Translations under genes and position numbers: made by a program
Source of the DNA: Kitasatospora atroaurantiaca
GTDB taxonomy: Bacteria > Actinomycetota > Actinomycetes > Streptomycetales > Streptomycetaceae
NCBI RefSeq assembly: GCF_007828955.1
Contig: NZ_VIVR01000001.1
Coordinates: forward strand, 4,464,001-4,528,000
Direction: 5' to 3'
Length of the DNA: 64,000 nucleotides
Notes under the pieces: generated by a model
Database searches by the model: none
What the model was told of the DNA's origin: nothing
What the model saw: the letters and a program-made list of their open reading frames with translations, nothing else
Shown here: piece by piece, positions 37,738 to 45,314 of the stretch
Position numbering within the stretch: the first letter of the stretch is position 1
Layout: every line of letters begins with the position of its first letter

Positions 37738-37758
37738 GTCTGTGCCTTTCACGTTGGT

Positions 37759-39264
37759 CTACGGATGCCTGCGTACCAGCAGTGACACCGTCAGTCCGCG
37801 GACATGCCGGACCTCTGTCGGGATGAAGACCGCCCGCAGTGCCGCCGCCTGCCCGGCAGGAAGGCTCTGGTACGGGTCATCACCAGTGCCGATGGTAACG
37901 ACCCACACCCGGGTCTCGTCACCGATGCACCTCAGGGGCACCGGGCACTCGACCGGGTACAGGTCGTCCGCCTGGGCGGCGGTCCGCTCGATGAAGAGCG
38001 GTCTCGGGCGGACGTCTTCCGGCAGATAGTAGGCAACGGCCGGTCCGACCATCATCCACGCCTCCCATCCGGCGACCGCCACGACCCCGTCCCCGGCCCG
38101 GTAGCCGGCCGCCGCCAGCTCCGCCGCACCCCGGTAGTCGGTGCCGGTGTGCGCGGTGACGTCCCGCAGCTGCTGCTGCTCGGACAGCCCGAGCAGGGCC
38201 GGTACGGCGACCAGCGCGACCGCCAGGACCACCGCGAGGCGCCGGGGCACCGCCCTCCGCAGCGCGGCGTGCAACGCCCCGATCCCGCCTCCCGACAGCG
38301 AGGCCCACGCGGGCAGCGTGAAGAGCAGATAGCGGTCGAGGAAGTACGAGGTGTGGCCCTGCGAGACCAGCCAGACGCCGACCACGGGCACCGAGGCGAC
38401 CAGCAGCAGCTGGAACGCGGCCCAGCGGCGTCCGGGCCACAGCAGCGCGAGGGCGGCCAGCGCCAGGAAGGCGTAGAGCACGTGGTACGAACCGAACAGG
38501 CCCTGCCAGAAGAACCGCAGATCCCGCTGCGACGGGGTGAGGATCCAGCCGAGCTGCCGCCCGGACTGCTGCTGCCCGAGCAGCATCACCGGGACGGCCG
38601 GGGCCATGAACACCAGGACGGCGAGTGGGAACTGCCACAGCACCCTGCGGTTCTCCGCCCGTCTCTGCCCTCTTCCGCCCCGCCAGTGGGCCGCGACCAG
38701 GACGAGCTGTCCGCCCAGACTGCTGAGCGAGACGAGGTGGAGGGTCGCGGCGACCGCCATGGCGAGGCAGTACCAGGCCCAGCGGCGGATGCCGGGCCGG
38801 TCCAGGGCCCGCAGCAGGAACCAGGTCGCCGCCGCGACCGCGCAGGTGACCGCCGCGTACGCCCGGGCCTCCTGGGCGTACCGGGAGATCGTGGGGACGG
38901 TCGCGAGCAGCAGCCCGGCGCCGAGCCCGGCCACCCGGCTGTCGAAGAGCCGCTGCGCCGTGAGCGCGGCGAAGGCCGCGGCACCGGCCATGGCCAGCGC
39001 GGAGGGGAGGCGCAGGCTGAGCACCGAGTCGCCGAGGGCGGTGGTCCAGACGTGCAGCAGCACGTAGTACGCGCCGTTGCTGGCGTCGACGTTCCCGAGC
39101 ATTCCGAACAGGTCGCCCAGGCTTCGGGTGGCGGCGCTCCAGCTCGACACCTCGTCCCGCCAGAGCTCGGGCCGGCGGATCCGGAAGAGGCCGACCACCA
39201 GCGCCGCCAGGGCGGGCCACAGCCAGGCGCTGCGCGCGAGTGATCTCGGGAGGGAGTAGCTCAA
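37759..39264 (-). CDS. GT-C (family 39-like) membrane glycosyltransferase
   Basis: 501 residues, about ten hydrophobic segments. The N-terminal loop has RRPELWRDEVSSWSAATRS, with the Asp-Glu pair that binds lipid-phosphate sugar in GT39/GT83 enzymes. Such proteins take sugar from a polyprenyl phosphate donor on the outer membrane face. Its downstream partner makes that donor, which supports a mannosyltransferase role; the acceptor is unknown. The C-terminal about 110 residues are extracytoplasmic (DYRGAAELAAAGYRAGDGVV). First gene of a two-gene operon; the region before the ATG is AT-richer than average. Confidence 0.88.
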   Translation of the reverse strand: MSYSLPRSLARSAWLWPALAALVVGLFRIRRPELWRDEVSSWSAATRSLGDLFGMLGNVDASNGAYYVLLHVWTTALGDSVLSLRLPSALAMAGAAAFAALTAQRLFDSRVAGLGAGLLLATVPTISRYAQEARAYAAVTCAVAAATWFLLRALDRPGIRRWAWYCLAMAVAATLHLVSLSSLGGQLVLVAAHWRGGRGQRRAENRRVLWQFPLAVLVFMAPAVPVMLLGQQQSGRQLGWILTPSQRDLRFFWQGLFGSYHVLYAFLALAALALLWPGRRWAAFQLLLVASVPVVGVWLVSQGHTSYFLDRYLLFTLPAWASLSGGGIGALHAALRRAVPRRLAVVLAVALVAVPALLGLSEQQQLRDVTAHTGTDYRGAAELAAAGYRAGDGVVAVAGWEAWMMVGPAVAYYLPEDVRPRPLFIERTAAQADDLYPVECPVPLRCIGDETRVWVVTIGTGDDPYQSLPAGQAAALRAVFIPTEVRHVRGLTVSLLVRRHP

Positions 39265-39374
39265 GAGGCTTATCTGATCATCCGTAGAAATGACTCAAAG
39301 TCACCCTAAATGTGCAAACCGGACGACAGAATACGTGAGACCCGCTCCGCTCGGTTCTCGCGCGGGCGCGGGCC

Positions 39375-40898
39375 CTACGGCCGAGCGCTCCCCAGGCGCC
39401 GGTTACGGCGCGCCCTGGCCGCCAGCCGCGCCGCCTCCGGCTCCGCCGCCAGCGCGGCCAGGGCCGACGCGACGGCGCTGCCCACCCGGGCGCAGAACTC
39501 GGCCGGCTCCTCGGCCGCGTCGGGGTACTCGGGCAGCACCTCGTCCACCAGACCGACCGCCGCCAGGTCGTACGCGCCGATGCCCTGTGCTCGCGCCAGC
39601 TCGGCGGCATGGTCGCCGTCCCGGTGGACGATGGCCGAGGCGCCCTCGGGCGGCAGCGGCGCCAGCCAGGCGTGCTGGGCGGCGAGGACGCGGTCGGCAG
39701 GCAGCAGCGCGAGCGCGCCGCCCCCCGAGCCCTGGCCGAGCAGCACCGCGAGCACGGGGGTGCGCAGGGCCACCAGCGTGTTCAGGCACCGGGCGATCTC
39801 CAGGGCCACCCCGTCCAGCTCGGCCTGCACCGAGAGCTCGGCACCGGCGGTGTCCACCACCGTCACCAGCGGCAGGCCGAGCTGCTCCGCCATCCGCGCC
39901 GTGCGGCGGACGCACTGCAGGTCGGCGGCGGTGAACGGGCGATCGCTGCCGGTCACTTGCCGCTGCTGTCCGACCACCACCGCCGGCTGCCCTTGGAAGC
40001 TCGCCAGCGCACGGACCAGAGCGCCGCTCCCGCCGCCGTTCCCACCGCCGCTCCCGCCGCCCGGAGCTGACAGCGGCAGCAGGCCCTCGGCCGTCCGGTC
40101 GAGCAGCTCCCGGGCCCCGGGGCGCTCCGGCCGTCGCGTCCGCCGCACGGCCTCCCAGGCGTCCGGCGGCGGGGCCGCGGCCTCTTCCCGTTCCACCCCT
40201 GCCGTCGGGGTGGCCGGCCGGCCACCGAGCACCGCGAGCGCGCGGTCCAGGACACCCGCCAGCTCGCCCGGCGGCACCACGGCGTCGATGAGCCCCCGTG
40301 CGGCGAGCGTCTCGGCGCGCTGCACCTCGGCGGGCAGCTGGACGCCGCGCAGCTCCTCGTACACCCGCGGCCCGAGGAACCCCAGGCGCGCACCGGGCTC
40401 GGCCAGCACCAGATGGCCCAGCGTCCCCCAGGAGGCGAACACGCCGCCCATGGTGGGGCTGCGCAGATAGGTCAGGTACGGCAGGCCGGCGGCCTGGTGG
40501 GCCTGCACGGCGGCGGTGATCCGGACCATGCAGAGGAAGGCCGCCGAGCCCTCCTGCATCCGCGTCCCGCCCGAGACGGGCAGAGCAAGCAGCGGCAGCC
40601 GCTCGGCCGTCGCCCGCTCCACCGCCAGCGTGATCCGCTCGGCGGTCGCCACCCCGATCGAGCCGCCCAGGAAGCCGAACTCCGACACCACCAGCGCCAC
40701 CGGCCGGCCCGCCACCAGGCCGTGCCCCGTCGTGACGGCCTCGTCCAGCCCGGTCCGCTCGCGGGCCCTCCCCAGCGCCGCCCGGTACCCCTCGTCCGCC
40801 GGGGCAGCCTCGACCGGGACGTCCCAGCAGGTGAAACTGCCCGGATCGAGCAGCAGGTCGATCAGTTGACGCGCCGTCAGTCCGGTCCCGATGGTCAT
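39375..40898 (-). CDS. Acyl-CoA carboxylase carboxyltransferase, fused beta-alpha type
   Basis: 507 residues from ATG 40898 (MTIGTGLTARQ); the ATG at 40940 adds 14 residues without a better ribosome site. N-terminal half is AccD-like (GFLGGSIGVATAERITLAVE, SGGTRMQEGSAAFLCMVRI, SPTMGGVFASWGTLGHLVLAEPGARLGFLGPRV) and C-terminal half AccA-like (VVDTAGAELSVQAELDGVALEIARCL, GQGSGGGALALLPADRVLAAQHAWLAPLPPEGASAIVHRD). It transfers carboxyl from biotin to acyl-CoA. No zinc ribbon is seen. A Gly/Ser linker near 295-310 joins the halves. No biotin carboxylase or carrier gene is adjacent. Confidence 0.9.
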   Translation of the reverse strand: MTIGTGLTARQLIDLLLDPGSFTCWDVPVEAAPADEGYRAALGRARERTGLDEAVTTGHGLVAGRPVALVVSEFGFLGGSIGVATAERITLAVERATAERLPLLALPVSGGTRMQEGSAAFLCMVRITAAVQAHQAAGLPYLTYLRSPTMGGVFASWGTLGHLVLAEPGARLGFLGPRVYEELRGVQLPAEVQRAETLAARGLIDAVVPPGELAGVLDRALAVLGGRPATPTAGVEREEAAAPPPDAWEAVRRTRRPERPGARELLDRTAEGLLPLSAPGGGSGGGNGGGSGALVRALASFQGQPAVVVGQQRQVTGSDRPFTAADLQCVRRTARMAEQLGLPLVTVVDTAGAELSVQAELDGVALEIARCLNTLVALRTPVLAVLLGQGSGGGALALLPADRVLAAQHAWLAPLPPEGASAIVHRDGDHAAELARAQGIGAYDLAAVGLVDEVLPEYPDAAEEPAEFCARVGSAVASALAALAAEPEAARLAARARRNRRLGSARP

Positions 40899-41079
40899 CC
40901 GCCCGCCGTCCCCCAGTTCTACGAGTGATCCAGCGTACACACCGCCCCACCGCCCCTCGGGTCATCCACCCGACCTGCCCGCACCAGGTGTCCTGCGAAT
41001 AGGGGGCGATCTCCACGGATCAGATCCGGTACCCTGTCGGAGGTTGCGCGGCCGTCACCAACAGGCCGGACGCACCCCC

Positions 41080-41152
41080 GCCTCAGTAGCTCAGGGGATA
41101 GAGCACGGCTCTCCTAAAGCCGGTGTCGCAGGTTCGAATCCTGCCTGGGGCA
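41080..41152 (+). tRNA. tRNA-Arg (anticodon CCT)
   Basis: 73 bases fold as a full cloverleaf: acceptor GCCTCAG/CTGGGGC (one T-G pair), D stem GCTC/GAGC, anticodon stem CGGCT/AGCCG with loop CTCCTAA (anticodon CCT, reading AGG), T stem GCAGG/CCTGC with loop TTCGAAT, discriminator A. The CCA end is not encoded (CAC follows). Confidence 0.97.
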
Positions 41153-41179
41153 CACCGCCGGAGACGGCGACGCGCGTGG

Positions 41180-41223
41180 AAAGGGCCGGCTCACGAGGTA
41201 TGAACCTCGGGAGCCGGCCCTTT
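41180..41223 (+). terminator. Terminator of tRNA-Arg
   Basis: 20-bp stem with one mismatch: AAAGGGCCGGCTC-A-CGAGGT (41180-41199) against ACCTCG-G-GAGCCGGCCCTTT (41204-41223), loop ATGA, ending in TTTGT. It lies 27 bases after the tRNA. Confidence 0.85.
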
Positions 41224-41323
41224 GTCGTCGGTCCGGTCACCGGGGCGGGAACCCCCAGGATGCGATCACGGCGTGCCCGCATGACGATGGCGGTGGGGCA
41301 ATGATCGAACTAGGAGAGTCCCG

Positions 41324-41686
41324 ATGGCTGGTCTCGTTCGCAAGAGCTTCGATTCGGCTGAGGAAATCCGCCAGTTCGAAGCGGGCAAGGGCAAGCTCGA
41401 ACTCGTCAACCTCGACGCCGGGGCGGTGGGTCGGTCGACGTTCGAGCCCGGCTGGCAGTGGTCCAAGCACATCAAGCCGATCGCGGGGACCGACAGTTGC
41501 CAGGCCTTCCACACGGCCTACTTCATCTCAGGGCGCATGAAGGTCGTGCTGGATGACGGCGAGGAGACGGAATACGGCCCGGGCGACTTCGGGATCATCC
41601 CGCCCGGTCACGACGCCTGGGTCGTCGGCGATGAGCCATCCGTGGTCGTCGACTGGACGGGCTTCGGGGACTACGCCAAGCGGTAG
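41324..41686 (+). CDS. Cupin-domain protein
   Basis: 120 residues, ATG 41324 with CTAGGAGAGTCCCG upstream. One conserved beta-barrel cupin domain: WSKHIKPIAGTDSCQAFHTAYFISGRMKVVLDDGEETEYGPGDFGIIPPGHDAWVVGDEP. The metal-binding positions of the first motif are partly kept (H48 in WSKH, H63 in FHTAY), and H94 in PPGHDAW fits motif 2, so metal binding is possible. Function unknown; such small cupins act as sugar isomerases, sensors or dioxygenases. Single gene, converging on the ECF sigma gene. Confidence 0.85.
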   Translation: MAGLVRKSFDSAEEIRQFEAGKGKLELVNLDAGAVGRSTFEPGWQWSKHIKPIAGTDSCQAFHTAYFISGRMKVVLDDGEETEYGPGDFGIIPPGHDAWVVGDEPSVVVDWTGFGDYAKR

Positions 41687-41737
41687 CGGCTCGCCTACGT
41701 GCGAGTTCTGGCACGTGCGAGTTCTGACACCGAGCAC

Positions 41738-41771
41738 GACGAGGCCTCAGCCCATGGGCTGAGGCCTCGTC
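41738..41771. terminator. Perfect palindrome, bidirectional terminator
   Basis: A 34-base perfect palindrome, half-sequence GACGAGGCCTCAGCCCA, between the converging cupin and sigma genes. A 16-base sequence (GTGCGAGTTCTG plus ACAC or GCAC) stands twice in tandem just before it, at 41700-41730. Confidence 0.8.
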
Positions 41772-41792
41772 ACGGCGGACACCGTTGCCGTG

Positions 41793-42677
41793 CTAGTCGT
41801 CGAGGACCGTCAGGTCGAGCCGGTGGAGGCGTTCGGGGTCGGACAGGACGTCGATGGCGACGATCCTCCCGTCCGTGACGGTGAAGGCCATGACGGACAG
41901 CGGTCGGCCCTCTGCGGCGACCACCACGCCGGCGGCTCCGTTGATCAGTGCCGGTCGTACGAACGGGGAGAAGCGGCTGAAGGTGACCGCCTGGCCGGCC
42001 ACGGTCCGTGCGCCGGAGATCACGACGGTGTGGCGGGCACGCGCGACGCCGCCGTCGGACCGCAGCACGACCTCGGGGTCGAGCACGGCGACGAGCCCCT
42101 CGAAGTCGCCGTCGCGGGCGGCGGCGAAGAACGCGTTGACGATCTCACGCTGACGGGTGCGGTCAGGGTCGGGAACGGGGGCCTGCCCCTGCACCCGGCG
42201 GCGGGCGCGGCTCGCGAGTTGCCTCGTGGCGGCCGGGGACCGCTCGATCATCGGAGCGATCTCGTCGAAGGGCACGGCGAACATGTCGTGCAGCACGAAC
42301 GCGAGCCGCTCGGCCGGCGCCAGCGTCTCCAGCACCACCAGCAGCGCCAGCCCGACCGAGTCGGCCAGCAGCGCTTCCTGCTCGGGGTCGACCCCCTTCT
42401 CGTTGCTGATGACCGGGTCGGGCATACGCAGCTCGAGAGGGTCCTCGCGCCGCTGCTCGCGCGAGCGCAGCATGTTCAGGCACACCCGTGCCACCACCGT
42501 GGTCAACCACCCGGCAAGGTTCTCGACGTCGCTGGTGTCGGTGCGATCGAGGCGCAGCCAGGCTTCCTGGACGGCGTCATCGGCCTCGGTGAGCGAACCG
42601 AGCATCCGGTAGGCCACCGCTCGCAGACGGGGCCGGTGCTCCTCGAAGCGCTCTATCAGCCGTGCACTCTCGTCCAC
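41793..42677 (-). CDS. ECF41-type sigma factor with C-terminal SnoaL-like domain
   Basis: 294 residues from GTG 42677. Region 2 (LRAVAYRMLGSLTEADDAVQEAWLR, 18-42), region 4 near 110-160 (LETLAPAERLAFVLHDMFAVPFDEIAPMIERSPAATRQLASRARRRV), then an NTF2/SnoaL-like domain to the end. The two motifs that mark ECF41 are recognisable as SDGGVARA (207-214, for DGGGK) and SDPERL (279-284, for NPDKL). There is no anti-sigma gene: in ECF41 the C-terminal domain does that job. The divergent gene is an oxidoreductase/epimerase, the typical ECF41 partner. Start codon next to a candidate ECF41 promoter. Confidence 0.93.
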   Translation of the reverse strand: MDESARLIERFEEHRPRLRAVAYRMLGSLTEADDAVQEAWLRLDRTDTSDVENLAGWLTTVVARVCLNMLRSREQRREDPLELRMPDPVISNEKGVDPEQEALLADSVGLALLVVLETLAPAERLAFVLHDMFAVPFDEIAPMIERSPAATRQLASRARRRVQGQAPVPDPDRTRQREIVNAFFAAARDGDFEGLVAVLDPEVVLRSDGGVARARHTVVISGARTVAGQAVTFSRFSPFVRPALINGAAGVVVAAEGRPLSVMAFTVTDGRIVAIDVLSDPERLHRLDLTVLDD

Positions 42678-42679
42678 CG

Positions 42680-42706
42680 TGTCACATTCCTTCCTCGCGG
42701 CGGGTC
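42680..42706 (+). promoter_or_regulatory. Candidate ECF41 promoter of the partner oxidoreductase gene
   Basis: TGTCACA at 42680-42686, a 16-base spacer, then GGTC at 42703-42706. The published ECF41 consensus is TGTCACA-N16-CGTC, so the -35 is exact and the -10 has one change. It points to the oxidoreductase gene 74 bases downstream. Confidence 0.65.
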
Positions 42707-42779
42707 ATAGCTGTAGACCCACGAACGCAACGGTTGTATCCGGGAGATCGACTCCCGGGCGAGCGAATTGGAGATCACC

Positions 42780-43544
42780 GTGACGACCTCACCCATCCTG
42801 GTCACCGGCGGCACCGGCACGCTTGGCGGCCACGTCGTCCCCCTGCTGCGGGCAGCGGGCCGCGAGGTGCGGGTGCTCAGCCGGCACCGCCGTGAGTCCG
42901 GGGACGGCATCGAGTACGTGGCCGGCGACCTGCTCAAGGGCGAGGGGATCGAGGCCGCGGTGGACGGGGTCGAGATCGTCCTGCACCTCGCGGGTGGCCC
43001 CAAGGGCGACGACGAGGCGACCCGGAACCTGGTGCGGGCCGCGTCGAAGGCGGGGGTGCGGCACCTGGTGTACATCTCGGTCATCGGGGCGGACAAGGTC
43101 CCGCTGGGCTACTTCAAGGCCAAGCTGGGCGCGGAGCAGGCCGTGGCCGACTCCGGCATCCCGTGGACGACGCTGCGTGCCGCCCAGTTCCACGACCTGG
43201 TCCTGACGGTGGTGGAGAAGATGGCGAAGCTTCCGGTGATCCCGGTCCCGGGCGGACTGCGGTTCCAGCCGGTCGACTCGCGCGAGGTGGCCGCCCGGCT
43301 CGTGGAACTGACGCTCGGCAAGCCGGCCGGCCTGGTACCCGACCTGGCCGGGCCGAAGGTGTACGGGATGGCCGATCTGGCTCGCGGACACCTGCAGGCA
43401 CGCGGCAAGCGCCGGTTGATGATGCCGGTACGGATGCCGGGAAAGGCCGGCCGCGCGTACCGGGCCGCCGAGAATCTGTCTCTCGAGGGGGCTGCTGTGG
43501 GCGAGCGGACCTGGGAGGACTTCCTGGCCGAGCGGGTCGGCTAG
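42780..43544 (+). CDS. NAD(P)-binding NmrA/epimerase-type oxidoreductase, ECF41 partner
   Basis: 254 residues from GTG 42780 with TTGGAGATCACC upstream; a TTG at 42768 is in frame. Rossmann motif VTGGTGTLGG near the start, later LHLAGGPKGDDEATRNLVRAASKAGVRHLVYISVIGADKVPLGYFKAKLGAEQAV, typical of the SDR_a5/NmrA group, and a GIPWTTLRAAQFHDLV segment. This is the epimerase/oxidoreductase class of genes (COE) that are the conserved targets of ECF41 sigma factors; substrate unknown. It stops four bases into the convergent MarR gene. Confidence 0.9.
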   Translation: MTTSPILVTGGTGTLGGHVVPLLRAAGREVRVLSRHRRESGDGIEYVAGDLLKGEGIEAAVDGVEIVLHLAGGPKGDDEATRNLVRAASKAGVRHLVYISVIGADKVPLGYFKAKLGAEQAVADSGIPWTTLRAAQFHDLVLTVVEKMAKLPVIPVPGGLRFQPVDSREVAARLVELTLGKPAGLVPDLAGPKVYGMADLARGHLQARGKRRLMMPVRMPGKAGRAYRAAENLSLEGAAVGERTWEDFLAERVG

Positions 43545-44065
43545 TACTCGGCCGCAGTCGGACCCTGGCCCGTCCCCGGTCCGGGCTTCGTCAGGGTCAG
43601 GACCGGGAGGGTGGACAGGCTCCGCAGAGCCCGGAGGAATCCGTTGCGGTCCGCGGCCGGCAGCTGGGCGAGCAGGCGCTCCTCGCCCTCCTGGACGGCG
43701 GATTGGACGGCGTCCCGCAGCCGCCGGCCCTCGGCGGTGAGCGACAGCAGGCGCACCCGCCGGTCAAGGGGGTCGGGCTGGCGGCGGATCAGTTCGCGGG
43801 CCGCCAGGTCGTCGAGGACGGCGATGATGCGGGTCTTGTCCGCCCGGATGGCCTCGGCGAGTGCGGCCTGGGTGCGGATCGGCGTCTCGTCGAGGTGCAG
43901 CAGCACCGAATACGCCCACATGGTCAGGCCGTGGGCGTCGAGGATCGGCTGCTCAGCGGCCATCAGGGCACGGCCGAGCGGCACGACCATCGCCGCGAGG
44001 TCGGGGCGGGCCGGCCCTCCCCGCGGTGTGGTGCTCCCGCTCCCGTGAGCTGCGTTCTCGGCCAT
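43541..44065 (-). CDS. MarR-family transcriptional regulator
   Basis: 174 residues from ATG 44065; GTG 44071 is also possible and the TTG 44089 unlikely. Winged-helix MarR fold: LTMWAYSVLLHLDETPIRTQAALAEAIRADKTRIIAVLDDLAARELIRRQPDPLDRRVRLLSLTAEGRRL, with the beta-wing DPLDRRVRLL. Dimeric repressor of the kind answering phenolic ligands. It faces the DinB-like gene across about 50 bases, which hold TTGACA (44083) and a CATATG palindrome and may form the shared control region; it also abuts the NmrA gene. Confidence 0.9.
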   Translation of the reverse strand: MAENAAHGSGSTTPRGGPARPDLAAMVVPLGRALMAAEQPILDAHGLTMWAYSVLLHLDETPIRTQAALAEAIRADKTRIIAVLDDLAARELIRRQPDPLDRRVRLLSLTAEGRRLRDAVQSAVQEGEERLLAQLPAADRNGFLRALRSLSTLPVLTLTKPGPGTGQGPTAAEY

Positions 44066-44117
44066 GGCCACGAAAATACCCGTTGACAATTCATATGCTC
44101 ACGCAGATCGTAAGCAC

Positions 44118-44798
44118 ATGCATACGGATTGGGAGCGGACGGACTTCGACCGCACACGACGCCTCCATGCCCAGGCGGTCCGGGACAGCGTGACCCTGGT
44201 GGGCCAGGTGACCCCCGAGGATCTGCCCCTGCCGACGCCCTGCGCAGCGTGGGCGCTGAGCGATCTGCTCGCCCACATGACGGCCCAGCACCGGGGATTT
44301 GCGGCGGCCGCGCTCGGGCACGGCCAGGACCTGACGCACTGGGAGGTCCGGCCGCTCGGCGGGGACGCCGTCGAGCAGTACGGCGAGGCAGCCGAGCAGG
44401 TCATCGCGGCGTTCGCGACCGTGGCCGCCCCGGACCGCGCCCTCACCCTCCCCGAATTCACCGCAGCCCGGACGTTCCCCGCAGCCCGGGCCATCGGCTT
44501 CCACCTCATCGACTACGTGGTGCACAGCTGGGACGTCGCCCGCAGTCTCGGTCTCGCGTACGACCCCGGGCCCGAACTCCTGCAAGCCGCGCTGCCGATC
44601 GCCCGCGCAGTGCCGGACGGCGACTCCCGGGTCGCCCCGGGCAGCCCCTTCCGGCCGGCGCTGGCCGCGGACCCCGACGCGGGCCCGCTGGAGCTGATCC
44701 TGACGGCCCTGGGCCGGTCGCCGGACTGGCGGAGCCCGGTCCGGGATGCGGCAGCCGGCTCGCCCCAGGGCACCGCAGTCTGCGACACGACATGCTGA
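44118..44798 (+). CDS. TIGR03086-family metal-binding (DinB-like) protein
   Basis: 226 residues from ATG 44118 (MHTDWERTDFDRTRRLHAQAV); the earlier ATG 44064 would overlap the MarR start. The family belongs to the maleylpyruvate isomerase/DinB superfamily, helical-bundle proteins that often use mycothiol. Visible: PLPTPCAAWALSDLLAHMTAQHRGFAAA, with H53 in LLAHM, and FHLIDYVVHSWDVARSLG, with the His residues that bind a metal. Function unknown; the divergent MarR gene suggests induction by a small toxic compound. Overlaps the next gene by 7 bases. Confidence 0.88.
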   Translation: MHTDWERTDFDRTRRLHAQAVRDSVTLVGQVTPEDLPLPTPCAAWALSDLLAHMTAQHRGFAAAALGHGQDLTHWEVRPLGGDAVEQYGEAAEQVIAAFATVAAPDRALTLPEFTAARTFPAARAIGFHLIDYVVHSWDVARSLGLAYDPGPELLQAALPIARAVPDGDSRVAPGSPFRPALAADPDAGPLELILTALGRSPDWRSPVRDAAAGSPQGTAVCDTTC

Positions 44799-45223
44799 GG
44801 TCCTCCTGGACGCCCGGCCAGGACCACGGCCACGGCGGCCCGGTACTGGTCAGCGTCACCGACTTCACGCTCGACAGGATCGCGGACCTGCCCGGCGTCT
44901 ACCGCGCGGCCCGCCGGCTCGCGGCGGACTGGGCTGAGCTGGAGGGGGCGCACGGGTTGTGGCTGTGGGCGGTCCCCACGGCCCGTCGGTGCGGTGCCGT
45001 CGCCGTGTGGAGCGACGCGGCCGCTCTGCACCGCTTCATCGCCTGGCCACCCCACGTCGCGATCATGCGCCGGTACAAGGGGCGCGGCACCCTGGCCTCA
45101 ACCACGTGGCAGGCTGAGGGATTCGACCCGACGGCCACCTGGACCCGCGCCCGAGCCGCCCTCGGGGCCGGGCAGACGGGAGTCGGCCGACCGGGGCCTC
45201 CGGGATGCATCCGCGCCGGGTGA
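44792..45223 (+). CDS. Small soluble protein, possibly monooxygenase-like (dimeric alpha/beta barrel)
   Basis: 143 residues from ATG 44792, overlapping the previous gene by seven bases, so probably co-translated. The pattern VLVSVTDFTLDRIADLPGVYRAARRLAADWAELEGAHGLWLWAVPTARRCGAVAVWSDAAALHRFIAWPPHVAIMRRYKGRG resembles the beta-alpha-beta layout of antibiotic-biosynthesis-monooxygenase or DUF3291 proteins, where His in PPHVAIM is conserved. No firm family. A long hairpin follows its stop. Confidence 0.7.
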   Translation: MLRSSWTPGQDHGHGGPVLVSVTDFTLDRIADLPGVYRAARRLAADWAELEGAHGLWLWAVPTARRCGAVAVWSDAAALHRFIAWPPHVAIMRRYKGRGTLASTTWQAEGFDPTATWTRARAALGAGQTGVGRPGPPGCIRAG

Positions 45224-45229
45224 GCACGT

Positions 45230-45284
45230 CTCAGGTCGGTGAGCCGGGCGACGTACCCGTCGCCGTCAGACTCACCGACCTGAG
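45230..45284. terminator. Two-part hairpin, bidirectional terminator
   Basis: Outer 14-bp perfect stem CTCAGGTCGGTGAG (45230-45243) with CTCACCGACCTGAG (45271-45284); inside it a second 7-bp stem GGCGACG / CGTCGCC (45247-45264). It lies between converging genes. Confidence 0.8.
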
Positions 45285-45314
45285 TGTCCGGCAGACCCTG
45301 GTCTGTCCACCTGG

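Noticed and set aside
41700-41730. Tandem 16-base repeat as a regulator site
   Set aside because: Only two copies, placed between a stop codon and a terminator, so a duplication by slippage is the simpler reading.
41080-42000. Integrative element at tRNA-Arg
   Set aside because: No integrase, excisionase or repeat of the tRNA 3' end is visible, so no att site can be claimed.
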